From Byssothecium circinans (Eukaryota; Ascomycota; Dothideomycetes; Pleosporales; Massarinaceae): a stretch of 33,260 nt of DNA. Below the pieces are notes generated by a model, which worked only from the letters and a program-made list of their open reading frames with translations, ran no database searches and had not been told where the DNA came from. The stretch spans positions 514,242 to 547,501 of the forward strand of contig ML976998.1 of NCBI GenBank assembly GCA_010015675.1, given 5' to 3'. A program made the translations under genes and the position numbers. This document shows, piece by piece, positions 30,012 to 33,260 of this stretch (the first letter of the stretch is position 1; every line of letters begins with the position of its first letter).

Positions 30012-31211
30012 ATGGTGCGCACCAAAGCCGAAGTTTTAACGAGCCACTTCGGTACTACCGACGGGTCGGAAGTCTACAGGCTCTCGCATGCGTCGCTGTA
30101 CACGCCTCAACCACAGCCAGTGGACCAATTTTGCAAATCTCTCAAGCTTCCATACGAAGCTCCGGAGCATCCCGTCTTGCCTTCATTGGACGAAATCAAC
30201 GAAGCGTTGACAAAACCAGAGCAGTGCTTCAAGGGGGTAACATTGAACCAAACCTGCAGGATCCGCGACTGTGTTGTCAAGATCGGTTATGGTCAGGGGT
30301 GTGTTCAGGTAAAGCCTCTCTCGGCTTACTGACAGGAGATACAGCTAACCATCACAGTAGGAGGCAGAGAATATTCTTTTCCTCCGAGAACATACCCAAG
30401 TCCGCGTGCCCAAACTCTATGCGGTTTACACACGTGAAAACCCTGGCCAGACGGATACCATTTACCTCGTCACGGAATACATAGAAGCCAAAACAGTACA
30501 AGATTTGTGGTCGACATCGAACTCAAACGATCGAGAAATCATCTGCACCCGTGTTGCAGAGCAACTACGTCTACTTCGATCACTCCCGGGTCCTTCTCCA
30601 GAGTACTATGGCCGTATAAACCATCAATCCTGGACCCCACTCTTCCCCTATACGACTATTAGTTTTGACGGTAAGAATGCCACTATACGAACTGCTTGTG
30701 AGAGACATGGACTGACTTCGTACTTAACCTTGCAGGTGTATGTGGGCCTTACGATTCTTACGAGGACCTTGTCGATGCAATGTATAACTCAGTCGAGCTC
30801 ACAGTTGCAAAGTTCAATGACACACCAGATTGGCACCCGTTGCATGAAGCGACTTTGGTTGAATTCAAACCGGCATTACTAGCCGCCCAAGACCGACGGC
30901 CGGTGCTTTCTCATTTCGACCTCAAGCTTGGGAATGTTTTGGCTCGACCGCTCATTGAAGACGGCAAACCGAAAGACTGGGAAGTCACCATCATTGATTG
31001 GGACACCATGGGATGGGCACCTGCATTTTTGCAAGGTGCGCAGGTGATTAACCGCTTTCTCGGATGGTTTCGCAACCATGATGACGGACGTGGGGAAGCT
31101 CTCCGCCAGAAAATGTTGCCCATCATTGATGATCAGTGTCACTTATGGAAAGTTGAGTTGGATTATTTGGTGGACAAAGCTGGCAAGTATCTTTACTTCG
31201 GGGACTACTAG
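30012..31211 (+). CDS. APH-fold (aminoglycoside phosphotransferase-like) kinase, fungal
   Basis: Small-molecule kinase fold of the phosphotransferase enzyme family; substrate unknown. Exons 30012-30308, 30361-30670 and 30736-31211, introns of 52 and 65 bp with CTAAC or CTGAC-like branch sites, give 360 aa. The nucleotide-binding lysine is probably K90 in DCVVKIGYG. The exon-2 start EAENILFLREH provides the helix glutamate (about E102), and TIYLVTEYIEAKTVQDLW is the hinge region. The catalytic loop is LSHFDLKLGNVL (H262, D264, N269) and the metal-binding motif IIDWDTMGWAP (D290). All expected catalytic residues are present, so activity is plausible. The ATG has a good context (CACCATGG). There is no transporter or biosynthetic neighbour to hint at the substrate. 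Its length fits the family's usual 300-400 aa. Bacterial-type antibiotic resistance is not implied by the fold. Confidence 0.9.
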
Positions 31212-31775
31212 GGGTTTACAAAGGCTTTGTACGCCGGACGTGGAGAATGACAGGTGGATGTTGGGAATTTTTTTTATTGAAGATAAGAAGGAAGAGGGGG
31301 GAAAGGTTGGTTGGCATTGATTCACGCCTGTAAAGTGGCCGTGAGCATCTATTTACATGAGCCTCCCAGGGGGCATAATACACGTGCCGAGCACAGGTGC
31401 GAGAACAGTTCTTGTGGTAGTCGCCCTCCCCAATACCCCTCCATGCGATGATACAAAAGGAAAAGATGCATGCAAAGAGAAAGTGCAGTGATGTCGATGG
31501 CCGGTCAGGCCTGGGTGAGTGAAAAAGAGATAGAGCAGGGCGAGCGAAACGCAGCAGGGTGGATCAGTGGCTTTTTGTGGCCTGCCGGTTAGCCATTGAT
31601 CCCTATACCCAGGCTGCAAAGTCGCCCCGAGAGCAACAACGCGTTGACCGGCGAACTCCTGCAAGGGGGAAAGGCGAGTCGGGGGGCCGAAGGAAAGGCG
31701 CAAGTGGATCGTGGGGGCGGGCGGTGTTGAGAGGAGTTTTCTTGTTTTCATCGCCAAATCCATGCTTCAGAATCT
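31212..31775. other. Convergent spacer
   Basis: Lies between the kinase stop and the end of a short minus-strand ORF. It probably holds the kinase 3' UTR (A/T run near 31265-31295). A minus-strand ATG frame at 31763-31353 is open but has no recognisable features and is not called. Confidence 0.5.
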
Positions 31776-32135
31776 CTACACCCAATTGCCATCATTCGCT
31801 GTCCAGTTGTTGGTCCAATTCTGAGCCAACGTGCCCATGAGATTCGCTATCCAAGTATCCATGGAACGGTCGAGTGGGGCGAGCTGCGCAAGGTAGATAG
31901 TGCGAAAGGTGGCCGGAAGCGAGAACCATCCGAACTCCTGTACTGTGATGCTAGGGGATGGGATGGCTCTGTGCTGAATTGCGCCCGTACCGGCATCTAT
32001 ATGATAGGCATCACACGGGTGGCTTCCCGTGGCATTCGTGAGGGTCGTATCAATGTAAAGCGTTAACTGGCCCTGACCGTCGAGCCCCGATTGAACCAAG
32101 TAGCGGCCGTTGAGATTGGCTGGTGTAGTTGCCAT
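31776..32135 (-). CDS. Short unrecognised protein, 119 aa
   Basis: ATG at 32135, stop at 31776, no intron needed; the frame is open upstream of the ATG without another ATG. The protein begins MATTPANLNGRYLVQSGLDG and reads as a compact soluble domain: alternating hydrophobic strands (QLTLYIDTTLTNA, ITVQEFGWFSLPATFRTIYL), then a polar Trp/Asn-rich end (WIANLMGTLAQNWTNNWTAN). There is no signal peptide, membrane helix or known motif. NWT and NAT could be N-glycosylation sites only if it were secreted, for which there is no sign. The balanced composition, unlike that of the surrounding chance ORFs, is the reason for listing it. I do not recognise the family; it may be lineage-specific. Confidence 0.42.
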   Translation of the reverse strand: MATTPANLNGRYLVQSGLDGQGQLTLYIDTTLTNATGSHPCDAYHIDAGTGAIQHRAIPSPSITVQEFGWFSLPATFRTIYLAQLAPLDRSMDTWIANLMGTLAQNWTNNWTANDGNWV

Positions 32136-32354
32136 TATCGACAGTATGCTGGTTGTGGGAGTGTTGTGGGAAAGTTGCTTCTTCAGCTCCAAGGGCGTAT
32201 GGGCGTATGGGAACGTAGTGCTGATCGAGGTAGGTGGCAACAATGCAGGAAAGATGTGTTTCGGAGGACTTGTGGATCTTGAGGGAATTGTTCGTACTTC
32301 TCAGAGGCTGTTATGATACGACATGTTATAGTCGTGAGGCAGTTGAGACAAGCT

Positions 32355-32518
32355 TGAAGGTTTGACTTTGCCATGCTACAAACCAGTTGAAGGTCAAACC
32401 GTGGGTTTCTAGAAACAAAGCGAAGGCCAAACCGCGTCTTGTTGGAAACAAAGCGAAGGCTAAACCCTGACTACCTAGAGATAAATTGAAGGTCATCCCG
32501 TGTTTGTTAAGAACAAAC
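32355..32518. repeat. Five-copy imperfect 33-bp tandem repeat
   Basis: Units start at 32355, 32388, 32421, 32454 and 32487, each beginning with [T/C]GAAGG and spaced exactly 33 bp apart. The last copy is about one base short. Units 2-4 share [TC]GAAGG[TC][CT]AAACC at the start and a diverged second half ending near AAACAAAG. In the minus direction the repeat stays open and encodes 11-residue units such as LFPTRRGLAFA and LFLETHGLTFN. No ATG-led gene could be fixed around it. Confidence 0.88.
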
Positions 32519-33087
32519 AGCTGCGGGGAAAAAAGAGCACACAACAACGTCCCAACGACGGTCTCAAAATGTCTCACCGGTAAAACGTGAATGCTTCCTC
32601 TGTCTGCGAAGTGATACAGATTCGAAAAGAGGTTCCTGTGATCCACACAGCCAGCGTAGCCTTAGCAAACCTTTCGCATGCATGACTTTATTTCACTCCT
32701 CGAGACCAAACAAAGGAGATGGTAGCCTATCTTACGTTTCATATACCCGTCCGCAGCCCCTGCAATGTTTGGCCCGAATTGTCTCGGGGAATTATGTTAC
32801 ACCGCTGCGTAGTTGGTGGGATGCAAGCTACAGTTCGCCGGGGATTGTATGCATGGTTCCGTCTAATGGGAGCTGCCTCAGCGAAAAACAGGTACTTTAC
32901 CGGGGTGAAGAATGTATCAATCAGCCGCAAAGGCGGGATCAATATTACAGTGCTCCGTTCTCAGGGCAGAGATGGATCCTGGTGGAGATCATTTGCTCGC
33001 TTGACCATTCAGTGGGGCCGCTGCAAGGCAGATTGCGCAAGTATACCGAGTGTTTGCGCATTGCAGAGATGGGGGTTTTACTAAATA
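32519..33087. other. Unassigned sequence before the AT-rich right end
   Basis: Two plus-strand ORFs overlap here in different frames (from about 32682 and from the ATG at 32719), and neither shows a recognisable domain. It may be the remnant of a repeat or non-coding DNA; nothing decides this. Confidence 0.4.
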
Positions 33088-33260
33088 GTAATTACTTAGT
33101 AATTACTAATTTAGTAATTACTAGGCGCTAAAGTTAGTAATTACTAAAAGTTAGTAATTACTAATTTAGTAATTACTAAATACTAAGTTTACTAGATTTA
33201 GTAAAATTAGTAATTACTAATTACTAATTTAGTAAGAACTATAACTTAAAAAAGTAAATA
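33088..33260. repeat. Cluster of GTAATTAC palindromes in AT-rich DNA
   Basis: The 8-bp palindrome GTAATTAC occurs seven times, at 33088, 33099, 33114, 33137, 33154, 33169 and 33210, in four cases within the 14-bp palindrome TTAGTAATTACTAA (starting at 33135, 33152, 33167 and 33208), with a fifth near-copy. Spacings vary between 11 and 41 bp, so this is not a simple tandem array. The region is about four-fifths A+T, unlike the rest of the window, and continues to the window edge. Confidence 0.85.

Noticed and set aside
31353..31763. 136-codon minus-strand ORF starting just past the short unrecognised gene
   Set aside because: Biased Pro/Thr/Leu composition, no motif, and lies where the convergent kinase 3' UTR is expected.
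32682..33131. Two overlapping plus-strand ORFs before the AT-rich end
   Set aside because: They lie in different frames with no recognisable domain, and one runs into the palindrome cluster; neither can be preferred.
1..33260. tRNA genes, rRNA, CRISPR arrays and a biosynthetic or defence gene cluster
   Set aside because: Scanning both strands for T-loop-like GGTTCRANYCC boxes, direct-repeat arrays and clustered biosynthetic enzymes gave nothing convincing; a tRNA search program would settle the first point.

Overview
The window looks like a euchromatic stretch of a filamentous ascomycete genome, most likely a Dothideomycete of the Pleosporales type. The evidence is short introns (about 47-145 bp, GT..AG, often with CTGAC/CTAAC branch points) and a gene set of lipin, a Thg1 with an extended C-terminus, a DUF6594 membrane protein, Sfp1, a fungal-type ferroportin and APH-fold kinases. 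Only the class/order guess is inferred; the exon models come from reading splice signals that restore known protein families.

Layout from left to right: the window cuts through a pogo/Fot1-like transposase (minus, 1-247). Then come a lipin-type phosphatidate phosphatase (plus, 1021-3507), a 4.2 kb stretch without a convincing gene, and a small gene for a retropepsin-fold protein with an altered active-site triplet (plus, 7684-8656). Convergent to it is tRNA-His guanylyltransferase Thg1 (minus, 9550-12148), which carries a disordered insertion of about 460 residues. A DUF6594 three-helix membrane protein follows (minus, 13335-14402), then 2.4 kb of AT-richer spacer.

The next block holds a large APH-fold kinase-like protein (minus, 16825-19017) and a mitochondrial-type membrane P-loop ATPase (minus, 19530-21235). 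The ATPase shares a roughly 580 bp divergent promoter with a ferroportin-family transporter (plus, 21815-23363). A 2.1 kb spacer separates these from the split-zinc-finger regulator Sfp1 (minus, 25494-27355), whose leader is long, open and free of in-frame ATG. After another spacer with palindromic TACTGTAC-type sequence lies a second, smaller APH kinase (plus, 30012-31211) and a short unrecognised ORF (minus, 31776-32135).

The right end changes character. There is a five-copy 33-bp tandem repeat (32355-32518), about 570 bp of unassigned sequence, and an AT-rich cluster of seven GTAATTAC palindromes running to the edge, which may mark entry into an AT-rich repeat island.

The genes do not form a pathway. 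Several are housekeeping (lipid synthesis, tRNA maturation, ribosome-biogenesis control, a mitochondrial ATPase). I see no biosynthetic cluster, CRISPR array, rRNA or recognisable tRNA. The observations most worth following are the Thg1 insertion, the DTQ retropepsin-like protein, the ferroportin lacking the usual first metal-site aspartate with a GATA-type site in its promoter, and the repeats at the right end.
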